This document shows, one piece after another, positions 25,545 to 34,477 of a stretch of DNA of 64,000 nt. The DNA is from an uncultured Collinsella sp. Lineage in GTDB: Bacteria; Actinomycetota; Coriobacteriia; Coriobacteriales; Coriobacteriaceae. The translations under genes and the position numbers were made by a program. The number at the start of each line of letters is the position of its first letter. The first letter of the stretch is position 1. The notes under the pieces are model-generated. The model did not search any database, was not told where the DNA came from, and saw only the letters and a program-made list of their open reading frames with translations. Where the stretch lies: positions 1-64,000 of the forward strand of contig URMO01000002.1 in the NCBI GenBank assembly GCA_900549085.1, written 5' to 3'.

Positions 25545-26882
25545 CTACTTTCGTGCAGTATAGATGACATATCCCTCATGGTAGAAGAAACCGACATCTA
25601 GAAAACGTTCCTCAATTTCATCGTATGTCTCTTCGAACCAATCAGCATCTTGTTGATACTCATCGTTGTCGGGATTGTTCTTGGCGCGAAGCCTTAAATC
25701 TCCCCCGAGCCATCCAAAAGAAGCCGACAGCAAAGCCGAACGCTGATCCTGGTCCATCCCCACAGTTGAAATGCCACTGCCCTCGAATGAAATGTCCTTG
25801 AACCCAGCCCTCGTTAGTTTTTCAAGCAGCTGTCTTCCGCTAAAACGGAAGCCAGTCGTCGTAATCTCCCCACAAAGCCTGTTCAGCCGCGCAAAGTAGC
25901 CCTCATCGTCCGGATAGGCGATATTAAATCCATCGTCGATATCCCGAATGAAGATATAGCCTCCGCGATTCATGTGCTTACGCACAACACGAAGCAGCTT
26001 AAACGGGTTTTTTAAATGGAGAAGCACCATGGACAGGATTACGAGGTCAAATCCTTTCTTCCCCGCCTGTGCAAGACGGCTTTCAAGGTAATCGGAAAAC
26101 GAAGCAGCTTCGCAATCGGCTTCTTCGAACAAATAACGAGAGTCGTCGGCATACGCTTCCGAAGCCATGCGAATCGCATTGGGATTTACATCAATACCCA
26201 ACGCAAACTCAAGCGAATCACACGAAGCCAAGCGATCAACAAGCTGGAAACCATCATTCGTGCCAAGATCGAGAACGCTATGGCATTCTATTTCATTGAA
26301 TATCTTCTGGAAGACAGGGGCGTCATAGCTGCGAAGCATCTCTTGCTGGACATGAAGCCACTTTGCTTCTTGATCGCTTTCGTCACCGTACAGTTCATAA
26401 TATTTATTTGCCGTTCGTGCGGTTTGGACCACATTGCCGGAATCGTCAAAACGATCAGGCAAGACACCCTTTAGATACTCAAACAGTTGCGAGATAGCTT
26501 GCTCGTTAACGCCCGAAGTCCAATCAAGCTGCTGATAGCGCAGCAAATGCCGGTCCAGACTCGGCTCAATCTCGTTATCACAACGAATGGGAAGGAGCTC
26601 GAGATCGCCCTTGCGGTTCAGAACGATAGCATTTTCGATTTCATCATCAACCTCATCAGACAATGACGCCGCCCTGTTCAGCAGCAAGATAAAGACGCGA
26701 CAACTGTCCAGCGCCTCATAAATCTGCTTTCTCCATTTTCCAATCGTTATATTGTTCTTAGCATACCAGCATTTTAAGCCATGCCCTTCAAGCACCTCAG
26801 CCAGCTTGCGCACAAGCTCGGAAGAAGTCGAAGTCTCGTAGCTAAAAAAGACATCGTATTCTTTACTGGTCATATCTTCCAT
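25545..26882 (-). CDS. TIR domain fused to a class I methyltransferase
   Basis: 445 residues. Residues 8-140 are a TIR domain (YDVFFSYETSTS, KCWYAKNNITIGKWRKQIYEALDSCRVFILLL, then SDEVDDEIENAI with a candidate catalytic Glu). From about residue 200 a SAM-dependent methyltransferase follows: motif I SVLDLGTNDGF, acidic IDVN, then DLVILSMVLLHLKNPFKLL, typical of small-molecule methyltransferases. TIR-methyltransferase fusions are uncommon. The start at 26882 (MEDMTSKEY) has GGAGGTG upstream; longer starts lie within the same frame. The gene is AT-richer than the next genes upstream. It is last in the long minus-strand run. Confidence 0.85.
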   Translation of the reverse strand: MEDMTSKEYDVFFSYETSTSSELVRKLAEVLEGHGLKCWYAKNNITIGKWRKQIYEALDSCRVFILLLNRAASLSDEVDDEIENAIVLNRKGDLELLPIRCDNEIEPSLDRHLLRYQQLDWTSGVNEQAISQLFEYLKGVLPDRFDDSGNVVQTARTANKYYELYGDESDQEAKWLHVQQEMLRSYDAPVFQKIFNEIECHSVLDLGTNDGFQLVDRLASCDSLEFALGIDVNPNAIRMASEAYADDSRYLFEEADCEAASFSDYLESRLAQAGKKGFDLVILSMVLLHLKNPFKLLRVVRKHMNRGGYIFIRDIDDGFNIAYPDDEGYFARLNRLCGEITTTGFRFSGRQLLEKLTRAGFKDISFEGSGISTVGMDQDQRSALLSASFGWLGGDLRLRAKNNPDNDEYQQDADWFEETYDEIEERFLDVGFFYHEGYVIYTARK

Positions 26883-26969
26883 TTGAGCCACCTCCACAGG
26901 CATAACCCATCGTCGCCCATTCCGCTGAATGCTACCTCGAACCATGGCGGCGCGCATCCATCGTATTCG

Positions 26970-28034
26970 TCACCGCTCCTCCAGCGTCCAGCCTTTCTGA
27001 GCGCAGAGGTCACGCAGGGTAGCCACCAGGTCCGCGTTGGTGTTGCTGTCGACCACGATCTTGTCGATGTGATCAGCGGCAATGTTGAGCTTGGGGAACG
27101 AGTGGCTGCAACCCGACAGGTTGAGCTCGCCGACGTTACAGGTAATCTCGAGTGCGCCAAGAATGTCATCGTTCGAAAGATCAATCTTCTCGACGTCGCC
27201 CTGAAGGCCTTGGTCAACGGTAAAGAACATCAGGTTCTTAAGACCCGAGGCGTTGATGGAACTGACAGCACCCTTAAGGCCCTCGATCTTAAAGGAATTA
27301 AGCTTGGGGCAGACACTCAGATCGAGGTTCTGAGTCGTCATGTCGCCAAACTTGAGTACCTCGAGTGCCTCGAGCTCGCTAAAGTCCGCACTCTTGGCGC
27401 TCAGGGTATTGATGCCGAGCGTATCGAGCTTGTCCAGCTTGCTAATGGGCGTGAAGTCCGTCACCTCGTCACTCACGACCAGCTCTGTGATGCGCTGGGT
27501 CTCCTTGGCGGTCAGCTGGCCATCGTCATCGTTATCGTAGTCGGCAAGCAGCCCGTGCAGCGTATCATCCGAGATCGCATCAACATCGACGAGACCTTTT
27601 TCTTTCTTGGTCTCGGAGCCAGAGGCGTCAGTTGAGCTCGACTCTTTAGAGGCGCTCGACGAGGCTCCCCCGCCGCCCTGCACATCACCGACGCCGCCAA
27701 TCACGGCGAAAGCGGCAACCGCGCCTATGACCACAACCGCCGCAAGCACTACCAGGGCGCGAACGCCGCCCAAGCGAGAGACGGCTTCATTAGCACGCTC
27801 AGCCGCCTGTCCATTCGGCTGCCTGGCAGGGCGAGGGATCCGACTTGTCGAACGCCCCGGCGTCTGCTGCGCCTGCCCAGCAGACTGTTCGGTTGCCTGC
27901 TCGTTCGGACGCATATTCACCCGCACATCCGGCGTCTCGGCAGCCTGCTCATGAGCCCCGCCCGAAGGCTGCTCGGTCACACGCTGAACCCGTTCGTCAT
28001 CCCGCCAAGACATGTCGGGCTTAAAATTCGCCAT
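26970..28034 (-). CDS. Membrane-anchored protein with EF-hand and LRR-like domain (A)
   Basis: 354 residues. A Gln/Pro/Arg-rich cytoplasmic N-terminus of about 90 residues leads to one membrane helix (ALVVLAAVVVIGAVAAFAVIGG), then a Gly/Ser linker. Outside is an EF-hand-like calcium loop (DYDNDDDGQLTAKE) and an irregular leucine-rich-repeat region (LDTLGINTLSAKSADFSEL and following). The start at 28034 has AGGAGAAG upstream. It is a paralog of the next gene upstream (28062-28967), with the same order: helix, EF-hand, repeats, closing YxxTLE/YTMEQ-type end. The extracellular ligand and function are unknown. Confidence 0.78.
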   Translation of the reverse strand: MANFKPDMSWRDDERVQRVTEQPSGGAHEQAAETPDVRVNMRPNEQATEQSAGQAQQTPGRSTSRIPRPARQPNGQAAERANEAVSRLGGVRALVVLAAVVVIGAVAAFAVIGGVGDVQGGGGASSSASKESSSTDASGSETKKEKGLVDVDAISDDTLHGLLADYDNDDDGQLTAKETQRITELVVSDEVTDFTPISKLDKLDTLGINTLSAKSADFSELEALEVLKFGDMTTQNLDLSVCPKLNSFKIEGLKGAVSSINASGLKNLMFFTVDQGLQGDVEKIDLSNDDILGALEITCNVGELNLSGCSHSFPKLNIAADHIDKIVVDSNTNADLVATLRDLCAQKGWTLEER

Positions 28035-28061
28035 ATCGCTTCTCCTCACTTGAGCGCATCG

Positions 28062-28967
28062 CTACTGCTGCTCCATGGTGTAGCCGTAGTCACTGCTCAT
28101 TTTTTGCAAATACTCGACCAGGCTGCTGCTCGTGTGGCTGTCGTACAAAATCTTGCCAACACGATTGGGTGTAAAAGTGAAATGGAAGGCATCTTCCCTG
28201 CCTGCCCCGCACAGATTGAGCGTTTCGACTCTGCTACCGATCTTCAGAACCTCGAGGTTCACATCACCCGACAGGTCAAGTGTCCCAATGCTGCCATCAA
28301 GGCCTTCGATCTGAACGTTCGTCAACGAGGACATGTTTTTGGCATTCAAGGTATCGACGGGGCTCTCGAGCCTGTTTATGGTAACGCGCTGTAGCTGAGG
28401 AAAACGCGTGAGATCAACCTGAGACACCGAGCAGTCGCCAATGGACAGATGAGTGATATTGCTAATGGAGCTTATGTCGTAGCTTTCGCTGTCGTAATCG
28501 CCGATGCCAAACGTCGTGATGTTGTGGAAGCTGGCCAACAGCGGAAGCGAATCAAACGACTCGACATCGATTGAGCTAGCTTCATCCGCAGTCTCTTGCG
28601 AAATATTGCCGTCCTCATCTGCATCGAGCGCTAAGTCCGAGCGCAGCGCCTCGTCCGTAATCTCATCGAGCGTGAGCACTGTGGCCTTTTTCGCTTCTTC
28701 CTGGTGGCGCTCCTCTTTTTCCTTTTTACGCTGAGCGCGCGCCGCCTCATCCTCCTGCTGCTGTTTGGCCTCGGCGCGTTGCTCGGTCTGCTGATTGGTA
28801 TCGGAGATGCCACTTGTAATGGACGTGACCGCCACAATGGCGATGACCACCACCACGGCAAGAACGATCACCACGCGCGGACCGCCCAAGCGGTTCACGA
28901 TATCGTTGACATCCGATCCGTTGGACCCGGCGCCCCCGCGGCCAGACCCGTTCTGATTAATTGCCAT
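28062..28967 (-). CDS. Membrane-anchored protein with EF-hand and LRR-like domain (B)
   Basis: 301 residues, paralogous to the 26970-28034 product. A short cytoplasmic start ends in VNRLGGPRVVIVLAVVVVIAI (membrane helix, comparable to SRLGGVRALVVLAAVV in the paralog). Then come a charged coiled-coil-like stretch rich in Glu/Lys/Gln/Ala, an EF-hand-like loop (DADEDGNISQETADE) and a leucine-rich-type region ending in DYGYTMEQQ. The start at 28967 has GGAGGGGGAAA upstream. It lies in the minus-strand run, 21 bp after the gene at 28989. Confidence 0.78.
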   Translation of the reverse strand: MAINQNGSGRGGAGSNGSDVNDIVNRLGGPRVVIVLAVVVVIAIVAVTSITSGISDTNQQTEQRAEAKQQQEDEAARAQRKKEKEERHQEEAKKATVLTLDEITDEALRSDLALDADEDGNISQETADEASSIDVESFDSLPLLASFHNITTFGIGDYDSESYDISSISNITHLSIGDCSVSQVDLTRFPQLQRVTINRLESPVDTLNAKNMSSLTNVQIEGLDGSIGTLDLSGDVNLEVLKIGSRVETLNLCGAGREDAFHFTFTPNRVGKILYDSHTSSSLVEYLQKMSSDYGYTMEQQ

Positions 28968-28988
28968 CCGTGTTTCCCCCTCCGCCGC

Positions 28989-30230
28989 CTACAGGCGGTC
29001 CTTGTCGAAGTAGTCAGCGTCGCGCCAGTCGCCGCGCCAGCGGTAGGCGTGGGCGTTCTCGCGCGACCAGTCGCTCAGGTGGCGCAGGATGAAGCGGCTC
29101 ATGTCGTCCGCGAGCGGCTCGATCGGCCCCACGCGCCGCGCCTCGGCCTCCCGCTCCCAGAACGAGTACGCCATGAGGTAGAACGTGCCGGCGTCGACGT
29201 AGTCGCCCGGGTAGGCGGGGTCGTCGAACCAGCCGTGCGTGTCGGGCGTGCCGTTTTGCTCGCACCACTCCGCCACGTTGAGGGCGAGGCTCATCAGGGT
29301 CGTGTAGTCCTGCGGGTCGCCCGAGGCGAGCGCCTCGTGCAGGTTGGACATGGGGCCCTCGGCGCCGTAGGCCGGGTAGTACAGGTCCCAGATCCTCGAC
29401 GCCGCGTCGTCAGTGAGCTCCATCTGCGAGGGGCGGTCGCCCAGGCCGTCGTCGTAGACGGGCGCGTTGGGATCCTCCCCCGTGAAGGCCCCGACGCCGT
29501 AATCGAGCGTGGAGGCGCTGTTGCGGGCGCCGCGGGTCGCGCGGGCCATGGAGCCGAAGACCGAGTAGCCGCTGTGGTAGCCGCGGACCGTCTCGGTGAC
29601 GAGCCGGCGCAGGCTGAAGTTCGCATGCGCACGGTCGTGGGCCTCGCGGGTGGCGGCAGAACCGCGGAAGAAATATGTGGCGCCGATGATCAGTTGCTTA
29701 ATGATCAAGCTCAAAGGGCCGGCAATTATTTCTGTCACAACTACGAGAAGACCAATGAATACAACAGCACCCAGAGCGAATGGATTGAATGCGCTATACC
29801 CCGGCGCCGGAAGCCCCGTATGCAACACATCGTCTCCGCCAACGTTCAAGTACATGCGGTACCAGACCGAGCAGAGCCCCCAAACCGTAAAAATACGCAG
29901 TGGGAAAAACCGAACAATGGTGGGAATCGCGTCCACGATGCGCGAAAGATTGATGTTAAAGCGAGGACGATTCGCACCCTCGTTGTTTACCGGAGTAGCT
30001 GCCTCAGGATCGCCCGGAAGAGGCACGCCAGCGCGTCGCGCTCGCAGGCGGTCGAGACGCTCCTGAGTAGAAACCGTTTGAGCCTGCGGTACATCTGACG
30101 AAATGGACGCTCCCGCAGTCTCACCCGCGAACGATGTCGCGTCCTCCTGCTGTCCCTCAGCACGAGCACTATAAAGACGCGCGAGACGCTCTTGCGCCGA
30201 CAAGCCTTCTTGCTGTTTATCGTTTGCCAT
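28989..30230 (-). CDS. Unknown membrane protein of the island, mosaic composition
   Basis: 413 residues, not recognised. The N-terminal 90 residues contain two similar STQERLDRLRARR/SAQERLARLYSAR segments, possibly a binding motif. Two or three hydrophobic segments follow (PLRIFTVWGLCSVWY, FNPFALGAVVFIGLLVVVTEIIAGPLSLIIKQLIIGATYFF). The C-terminal 210 residues are soluble and rich in Trp, Tyr and Asp. By eye, the DNA for that C-terminal part (28989 to about 29690) is much richer in GC than the N-terminal part, as if it were exchanged by recombination. The start at 30230 has a weak AAAGG. It is cotranscribed with its neighbours. Confidence 0.72.
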   Translation of the reverse strand: MANDKQQEGLSAQERLARLYSARAEGQQEDATSFAGETAGASISSDVPQAQTVSTQERLDRLRARRAGVPLPGDPEAATPVNNEGANRPRFNINLSRIVDAIPTIVRFFPLRIFTVWGLCSVWYRMYLNVGGDDVLHTGLPAPGYSAFNPFALGAVVFIGLLVVVTEIIAGPLSLIIKQLIIGATYFFRGSAATREAHDRAHANFSLRRLVTETVRGYHSGYSVFGSMARATRGARNSASTLDYGVGAFTGEDPNAPVYDDGLGDRPSQMELTDDAASRIWDLYYPAYGAEGPMSNLHEALASGDPQDYTTLMSLALNVAEWCEQNGTPDTHGWFDDPAYPGDYVDAGTFYLMAYSFWEREAEARRVGPIEPLADDMSRFILRHLSDWSRENAHAYRWRGDWRDADYFDKDRL

Positions 30231-30248
30231 ATGTTTTGCCTTTATCTA

Positions 30249-30875
30249 TTAGTAATGGAAGTGTGTCTGGGCATAGCGGTTAAGCGCATACCCAAACTCC
30301 CTGGTCACCGTCTTGATAGTGTGCGTCTCCATCTTTCTGGTCTGAGGATTACGCCGGTTAAAGACGAACGTGGGCATAAAGCCGCTCACTTCTTGAAACC
30401 CGCTCAGCGAATTAAAGGGGATGATAATCGGCGGATTGGAATTGCCCGGAGCGAAAAGCCTGCCCGCCACCGCCTTGCTATGACCCAAGCCTGGAACGAG
30501 CGACTTGACCACAGAATGGTTATCGAGCGTTGACCCCTCACGCTTGGCGATAATCTCAAGGTGGTTCTCGTAAATCCTAATAGAACATGGACGCCCATCG
30601 TACGAGCCCAAGCCCTCATTGATCACCACGTCGTTTCGAATCTCACGTTGAGCCATGTTCGAACGCGAGTGTGTATTTGTTTGAGAGCCGCGTTGAGACG
30701 CCACGTTCTCAATACCCAACATGTCATCAAAGGCAGCCATGGCGCGTCGCTCGGTGCCATGGAGGCCGTCATTGCGTTGCGGTGTATTGGGAACCTGCGG
30801 TCGAGGCACCATCGGTCGCTGTTGGCGACCATTATTGGAATCCGAGAAAAGATTCCCCAGTCGTAGCGTGGGCAT
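30249..30875 (-). CDS. Unknown island protein
   Basis: 208 residues, not recognised. The first 75 residues are polar and low in structure (Gln, Asn, Pro, Arg). The rest reads as a compact beta-rich domain (GRPCSIRIYENHLEIIAKREG, PPIIIPFNSLSGFQEVSGF, YALNRYAQTHFHY), which could be a PH-like fold; that is only a guess. There is no membrane segment. The start at 30875 has AGGAG six bases upstream. It is separated from the preceding kinase gene by 99 bp that contain a hairpin. Confidence 0.7.
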   Translation of the reverse strand: MPTLRLGNLFSDSNNGRQQRPMVPRPQVPNTPQRNDGLHGTERRAMAAFDDMLGIENVASQRGSQTNTHSRSNMAQREIRNDVVINEGLGSYDGRPCSIRIYENHLEIIAKREGSTLDNHSVVKSLVPGLGHSKAVAGRLFAPGNSNPPIIIPFNSLSGFQEVSGFMPTFVFNRRNPQTRKMETHTIKTVTREFGYALNRYAQTHFHY

Positions 30876-30906
30876 ACCATGCTCCTAACGTTTATCAAAA
30901 TTAACA

Positions 30907-30941
30907 GGTCACCAAGGAGTCAGAAACCCTCCTTGGCGACC
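30907..30941 (-). terminator. Hairpin between kinase and downstream genes, possible attenuator
   Basis: GGTCACCAAGGAG (30907-30919) pairs with CTCCTTGGCGACC (30929-30941) with one mismatch. On the minus strand it is followed by TGTTAATTTTGAT, a poor T-run. It may reduce transcription of the five distal genes relative to the kinase half. Confidence 0.5.
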
Positions 30942-30974
30942 CAAAACAGTTCATGAAAAGAGCGACCCGCTCTA

Positions 30975-33900
30975 TTAGGCGGTAAGGAAAAGGTAGAAGA
31001 AGAACGCGCAGATACCAAAGCCAATCAGCATCACAATAAATCCGAAGATGCTAAGCAGCTGTGCAATGGTCACGATACCCCAGAGGAAAAACTCGATGAC
31101 GATCGGCAGGATCCAAGAGAAAAGCCAGGTGCGAATCGACTTCGCACTACCGGGGTGAGCATCGTCTCCAAAGAGAAGCATGACCGTCATACCACCGATG
31201 AGAATCGCCATTACTACGTCAAGCTTGGTAAACGTGTCGCCATCAACAAACATCGTTCCCATAAACCCAAAGGCGCTGGTGACAAGCGGAACGAAAACGA
31301 CCAAGCGGCCAGCATAGCGTCCCAGTCTGTCCATCAACTGCGGATCCATGTAAAACGCCGCCGGCGCACGACCACTTGAAAATGCAAGCGAACCGACCTG
31401 AGCAAGAGGCTTGTCGTCTGCCGACATCGCAAGCTCCTCAAAAACCTGTCCCTTACGATCGGCAAACTCAACGAGCTGGAGCAAATATCGTTCAAGCGCA
31501 TCCGAATTGGCATCGATATCGTTCCTAAGCGCGCTAACACGATCGGCGGCCGAATAAGAGCGAAGAAGATTGAGAGCGAGAAAACCAAAGCAGCCAATAA
31601 ACGCAACCGCCAGGAAAATGCCCGCAAGCGGACCAAACGAACCCCAAGAAACAATCAGCTGACCAAAGGCACCACGGGAGCACATGATAAGGATGCAGTA
31701 AAGAATCGCCACAAGAACGGTGTACATCAAAACACCCCGCTGCTCCTTCTTTATGGCAGCAGCGCGAGCATCGCTATCGGCAATACCCTCAACGACACCG
31801 TAATCGCGTGTATCCTGCTCGATAGCGGCCTTTAAGGAGCCGTCTGCAACACCGCGGCTATCCTCGAGGAACTCAGCATATTCGGCAGAGGAGATCAAGC
31901 TTTCATCTGCAAGAAGCCTTACGCCACGAGCCGCGAGCAACCGCTCGTCAACGCCTTGGGATATGAGCTCGGCCACATAGCCGCGTGGCACGGCATCGTC
32001 GCCGACCTGAGCGCAAAACAGCGCATTGCGCGTGCAGGGGCGCGTCCCGTGCTTTCCGTCGACTTCCCAGCCGTTCACATACGGAACAGGCGTGAGCTCC
32101 ATATCTTCCCGAAGCTTGATTCCCTCAAGACGCGCGTTGGAACCAGCCTGGATGAGCATGGAAACGGCAGTGTTTGCCGGCGGATTCAATCCGAGCAGGG
32201 CAATTTTAACCGCCTCGCCCACAGAGCCTTGGGCCGAGTCGTAGAGGTCGGTGTGGGCGGCAAGCCACAGCCAAGCAGCATAGCTACCAAACTTACGATA
32301 AAACGCGCGCACCGCCTTCTTATTGACCGCGACCTTATCCATATAATCGATCACGACATCTATATCGATGGCTCCGTGCGAAGTTGCCGCATCTCGAGCC
32401 GAGATAATTGCCGCCATCTCAGAAACGCCCGCAAAATTGAGCAAGAATTCATCCAGCTTGTGAGCCGACGAGCAAACGCCAAAAAACGCCGCCGGACGAT
32501 TAACAACCGACATAAGCACCGTCTGAGCAGCAGAACTTTTCTCCTCGTTGCGCGTCAGCAACCCCTTGAATAAACAAGCAGCGAAATGAGGATCACTCGA
32601 GTGCAGCGCCAACTTTTCGAGTTCATGAATATCGGCAGCAAGCTTTGCGCGTTCATCGTTGAGATCGTTGTCTTGAGAAAGAATGCGAGATAAAAATCCC
32701 GAAGGCAGCACGCCTGACGATTTTGACCCGTCGAGACCGGACAGGACGGCGTAGCGATCAATTTCGGTGACATCCATCTTGGCGATGCGTGCCGGGAGGG
32801 CATCGCTCGCATCGGTGAGCGAGACGTCCTCGCCGCGCCACGACATAATCTTGCCGTTAGACATCTCATAGATGACGCAAGCAAGGGCCAAGTCGGGATT
32901 GGAAGCTGTCTGGATATCCTCTTCGACCAACTGGTGAATCCTGGTCTGCAGGTCATTTTCACCCCAGTCGCCCATCAGGTTTTCGAGCTGTTGCTGGCTC
33001 ATGCGAAGCTTGGCCTCGTCCCAATTGGAGGACAGCGCGCGAGCGAGCAACACCGGATCGCTATACAGCTTGCCGGCAAACTCGTAAGGTTTGCGTGCGC
33101 TACCGGCATCCATGGTGGGAAGTTTGCGATAGAAATGATCTGGGTCGGCCATCCAGTCTTTGACCTCTTCGTAGCCAAAACGCTCGCCCGATAGCTCAAA
33201 CGTCAGGCCCTTGAGGAGGTTTCCCAGGGTTGCATCATCTGGATGGTTAAAGTCCGCAGGCTCACCCGTCTCTTGGCGATCGGAAAGCGTATTGTCGTTT
33301 ATGAACTCCTGCAGCGGATGGACATTGTTTTCGTAGAGCGTCCAGATCGTGTAGCCAAACGAATACCAGTCGTTTCGAGGGTCGACCATGCCACCACGAC
33401 CGGGCGTGTAGCCGTCGGAGCGCGTCATGGTGTTCGTCAGTCGGCTGTCAAATCCGGCAAGCGAGCGGGCGGAGCCATAATCTCCGAGCACGATCTGCTT
33501 GTCGTACAGGTAGACGTTCTGCGGCTTAATGTCACGATGGACAATGCCAAGCTCGGTATGGAGCAACTCGATTGCCTGGCTGAGCTCGGGAATCACGCGG
33601 CTCTTAACCATATTCTTGCTACGGGGACGATCAAAAAGGCATGTGGCCAGCGGCGTAATGGAAACATCCCACAGCTGAGGAGCCGCAGCACCCACTTCGG
33701 TCGCGCTCAGGCCCTGGTGCAGATAGGCAAAGATGGGCAGCAGATGCGTTTGAGACACGGGGCGGCCATTAAGCCCCATTACGGCGCTTACCACCTTTTG
33801 ATATGCCGAACGCTCGGCGCCCACAAGAGGCTTAAAAACCTTGGCAACGCATGCCAAACCATCGCTCACCCGCTCGGCGGCAACAATGGTAGATTGACCG

Positions 33901-34475
33901 CCATGGCCAATGACCTGTCCCAAATGAATAATAAACTGCTGTCCGTCATTCGAGACAACCGTCGCATTCTCCGCAACAAAAGGCGAGGCAGATGCAGCGG
34001 CAGCATGTGCGCCCCCACGAGAAACGGTCACCGTTTCACCGTTGGGACTGGCCGTGGCGCCGCGCGAGACAGTTACCGTCTGGCCGTCGGGGCTCGCAGC
34101 GCGCGGCACCGTGACAGTTTCGCCTGCCGCAGAAGTACCAGGGCGTGAAACAGTAACGGTCTTGCCGTCGGCGGACGCACCAACAGACGGTCTCGCAACC
34201 GTTACTGTTTCACCATTCGATTCGGTCATCGGGCGATGCACCGTTACGGTTTCGTTTGTCGATGGCGCGTCGTCGCGGCGGACGGTGACCGTTTCACCAG
34301 ATGCCGGAGCGTCAGCTCGACGTACCGTCACGGTCTCTCCAGGCGCAGAGGCCTGGTCGCCACGGTTCACGGTAACCGTCTCTCCCCCTACGGGCGCATT
34401 CCCGCGGCGCACCGTTACGGTCTCATCATTGCCATTGCCACCATCTCGGTGTACCGTAATCGTCTCATCAGACAT
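30975..34475 (-). CDS. Large membrane Ser/Thr protein kinase with repeated ETVTVxR motifs
   Basis: 1,166 residues. The first 155 carry eleven copies of a motif like ETVTVRR (also ETITVHR, KTVTVSR, QTVTVSR) about 13 residues apart. The kinase domain spans about 175-470: glycine loop GHGGQSTIV, lysine in CVAKVFK, catalytic HRDIKPQN near 310, and DYG in place of DFG (GDYGSA). A long helical region follows, then five or six membrane segments from about 920 to the end. The threonines of the repeats are likely autophosphorylation sites that FHA proteins of the same operon could bind; that is inference. It starts at 34475 with GGGGGAG upstream, two bases after the phosphatase gene. Confidence 0.88.
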   Translation of the reverse strand: MSDETITVHRDGGNGNDETVTVRRGNAPVGGETVTVNRGDQASAPGETVTVRRADAPASGETVTVRRDDAPSTNETVTVHRPMTESNGETVTVARPSVGASADGKTVTVSRPGTSAAGETVTVPRAASPDGQTVTVSRGATASPNGETVTVSRGGAHAAAASASPFVAENATVVSNDGQQFIIHLGQVIGHGGQSTIVAAERVSDGLACVAKVFKPLVGAERSAYQKVVSAVMGLNGRPVSQTHLLPIFAYLHQGLSATEVGAAAPQLWDVSITPLATCLFDRPRSKNMVKSRVIPELSQAIELLHTELGIVHRDIKPQNVYLYDKQIVLGDYGSARSLAGFDSRLTNTMTRSDGYTPGRGGMVDPRNDWYSFGYTIWTLYENNVHPLQEFINDNTLSDRQETGEPADFNHPDDATLGNLLKGLTFELSGERFGYEEVKDWMADPDHFYRKLPTMDAGSARKPYEFAGKLYSDPVLLARALSSNWDEAKLRMSQQQLENLMGDWGENDLQTRIHQLVEEDIQTASNPDLALACVIYEMSNGKIMSWRGEDVSLTDASDALPARIAKMDVTEIDRYAVLSGLDGSKSSGVLPSGFLSRILSQDNDLNDERAKLAADIHELEKLALHSSDPHFAACLFKGLLTRNEEKSSAAQTVLMSVVNRPAAFFGVCSSAHKLDEFLLNFAGVSEMAAIISARDAATSHGAIDIDVVIDYMDKVAVNKKAVRAFYRKFGSYAAWLWLAAHTDLYDSAQGSVGEAVKIALLGLNPPANTAVSMLIQAGSNARLEGIKLREDMELTPVPYVNGWEVDGKHGTRPCTRNALFCAQVGDDAVPRGYVAELISQGVDERLLAARGVRLLADESLISSAEYAEFLEDSRGVADGSLKAAIEQDTRDYGVVEGIADSDARAAAIKKEQRGVLMYTVLVAILYCILIMCSRGAFGQLIVSWGSFGPLAGIFLAVAFIGCFGFLALNLLRSYSAADRVSALRNDIDANSDALERYLLQLVEFADRKGQVFEELAMSADDKPLAQVGSLAFSSGRAPAAFYMDPQLMDRLGRYAGRLVVFVPLVTSAFGFMGTMFVDGDTFTKLDVVMAILIGGMTVMLLFGDDAHPGSAKSIRTWLFSWILPIVIEFFLWGIVTIAQLLSIFGFIVMLIGFGICAFFFYLFLTA

Positions 34476-34477
34476 GG

